A stretch of DNA of 64,000 nucleotides from an uncultured Hungatella sp. GTDB lineage: Bacteria; Bacillota; Clostridia; Lachnospirales; Lachnospiraceae. Of the stretch, positions 62,790-64,000 are shown one piece after another. The notes below the pieces were generated by a model. It had not been told where the DNA came from, searched no databases, and saw nothing but the letters and a program-made list of their open reading frames with translations. The first letter of the stretch is position 1; the number at the start of each line of letters is the position of its first letter. Location: positions 43,168-107,167 of the forward strand of contig CAJTUV010000008.1 of the NCBI GenBank assembly GCA_910579515.1, written 5' to 3'. The position numbers and the translations under genes are program-made.

Positions 62790-64000
62790 TTAGTCAACAG
62801 CATTAACTGACCATGGAGTTGTAATAGCGCCATCTACCTTTGTACCCTGTACAACTTCGAACTTGTCGCCCTCAATCTTAATGGTACCGCTGGTTCTTAA
62901 CTTACCTGCAGAAGTTACGATGATTTCACTTCCAGCTGGAACTAAAACTTTACCAGTCTTGTAATCATACAGATTAACATCAACAGACTTAATCTGGTTG
63001 GAGTTGCCATCATCTGCGTTCATTCTCTTACCGTCTGTACCATAAATGATACCATCTTTAACGGTATTGATCAGAGCTGCGCCGCCTCTCTTGCTATCGA
63101 AGTAGTAGTAATCGGTGTCGCCATCCTCTGTAACTGCAGTCTTACCAGTTACCATCTGACCAGCTGTTGTTGCGCCATCTTTTCTGAAGTAGTAGATACC
63201 TGGATCGATAGCCTTAGACTTAGCACCACCTGCCTCATCTACTTTACCCTTACCATCTGCACCTACTGGAACGTTCTTAGTAGAAGATGTTCTCAAATCT
63301 ATAAGACCGGTCTTCATGATACCTTTCTCGTCAAAGAGATAGGTCTTACCTTTAATCTGTTTTGCTCTGTAATAGTTGTCATCTGCCATAAGGTTGAATG
63401 GCACGTTTCTTGTAATGGTCTTGCCATCATTGATGCTTACCAGATAATACCAATGATAATCATCCTCTTCTGGATCTAAGCTGTATACCCAGCCTGTTCC
63501 TGCTGCTGGATACTCTCCGGCATAACCAGCCTCATCTGCTGTTGCCATAATACCCTTAGTTCCAGCATAGGTAGCATTGATGCTGGAAACTTCATACCAG
63601 TCTGTCAACAAAACACCATTCTCATCGAAAGCATAGTACTGACCATTGCTATACCATGTAACGGTTCCTTTGCCTTCTTCTGCTTTACGAAGCTTACCGC
63701 TGTCCTTAAAGTTAAAGCGCTCTGTATCCTCGTAATCGCTAGCATGGCTGTTAACCATATCATCGTCTGGCTCAAGCTCCTGCCAGCCTTTTACAGCATT
63801 ACCGTACTCTGTACAGTAGTAAATATCTTTGTCATGCTCAATCCATCCGGTAACCATATGGCCTTCTGAATCGAAGAAGAAAGTATCTGTTCCCTGTGAC
63901 CACTCAACAGAAGTTTTCTTATAGTCATATTTGTTATCTGTATCTGTCTTTCTGGTAGCTCTTCCGTTAGCACCAAAGTAGTACCACAGCTCATCTGGTG
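62790..64000 (-). CDS. Cell-wall-binding-repeat protein, 5' part outside window
   Basis: The reading frame is open to the window edge, so the true start is beyond 64000; at least 403 residues are visible. Repeats of the choline-binding/CW_binding type occur throughout, for example ELWYYFGANGRAT, FFFDSEGHMVTGW, YYFDSKRGGAALIN and TYLFDEKGIMKTGL, separated by Asp/Asn/Lys-rich spacers. The C-terminal 60 residues, beginning after KSVDVNLYDYKTGKV, are not repeat-like. Expected to be secreted and attached to wall polymers. It has a clear terminator, and is likely a wall-associated partner of the glycan loci. Confidence 0.85.
   Translation of the reverse strand, partial: PDELWYYFGANGRATRKTDTDNKYDYKKTSVEWSQGTDTFFFDSEGHMVTGWIEHDKDIYYCTEYGNAVKGWQELEPDDDMVNSHASDYEDTERFNFKDSGKLRKAEEGKGTVTWYSNGQYYAFDENGVLLTDWYEVSSINATYAGTKGIMATADEAGYAGEYPAAGTGWVYSLDPEEDDYHWYYLVSINDGKTITRNVPFNLMADDNYYRAKQIKGKTYLFDEKGIMKTGLIDLRTSSTKNVPVGADGKGKVDEAGGAKSKAIDPGIYYFRKDGATTAGQMVTGKTAVTEDGDTDYYYFDSKRGGAALINTVKDGIIYGTDGKRMNADDGNSNQIKSVDVNLYDYKTGKVLVPAGSEIIVTSAGKLRTSGTIKIEGDKFEVVQGTKVDGAITTPWSVNAVD

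Overview
The window looks like a chromosome segment of a low-to-moderate GC, Gram-positive anaerobe of the Clostridia, most likely Lachnospiraceae. The reasons are strong AGGAGG-type ribosome binding sites, several TTG starts, aromatic/Gly cell-wall-binding repeat proteins, a Csp-like subtilase with an inserted domain, a TIGR04086-like membrane protein, an LCP protein and TagGH-type export. This assignment is inference. I saw no tRNA, rRNA, CRISPR array or insertion sequence.

Most of the window is surface-glycopolymer biosynthesis, in three minus-strand clusters. Cluster A (183-11451) starts with a polyprenyl-phosphate sugar transferase. It continues with a CDP-glycerol-type phosphotransferase, a TagGH-like ABC exporter, LicD, an IspD/TarI-like cytidylyltransferase, a second CDP-glycerol-type transferase and a large HAD protein, and ends with GatZ-like and GatD-like genes. 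I read it as a teichoic-acid-like phosphopolymer whose last genes may make a CDP-polyol. A tyrosine recombinase gene (11620-12552) points away from its head.

A middle stretch (12655-22607) carries a glycosyltransferase, a membrane-anchored protein with four 96-residue repeats, a small membrane protein, a CBS-domain transporter-like protein, LspA, a Csp-like protease, ClpX and HtrA. Cluster B (22731-34328) reads in transcription order: TPP enzyme, epimerase/C-methyltransferase fusion, three GT2 proteins, a polyprenyl-phosphate sugar transferase and an LCP attachment protein. It looks like a wall-attached glycan with a modified, possibly branched, sugar.

From 34560 to 39429 there are two secreted cell-wall-binding-repeat proteins, a zinc-ribbon/coiled-coil protein, a 49-residue coiled-coil protein, a 610-base gene-free stretch rich in hairpins, and an ABC-class ATPase. 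Cluster C (39629-60941, with an O-antigen-ligase-like gene before it) is a nearly gapless run of 19 genes. A PglF-like dehydratase, a reductase and a PglC-like transferase start the unit; GT2, GT4 and GT10 enzymes extend it; an EpsG-like polymerase and a PglK/MsbA-like ABC exporter follow. The last seven genes form a nonulosonic (legionaminic-type) acid pathway with a PtmE-like nucleotidyltransferase. The window ends inside a third cell-wall-binding-repeat protein.

The main points for follow-up are the possible CDP-polyol route in cluster A, the TPP/C-methyltransferase pair in cluster B, and in cluster C a FemAB-like acyltransferase where LegH is expected, next to an unassigned 453-residue protein that may be the nonulosonate transferase.
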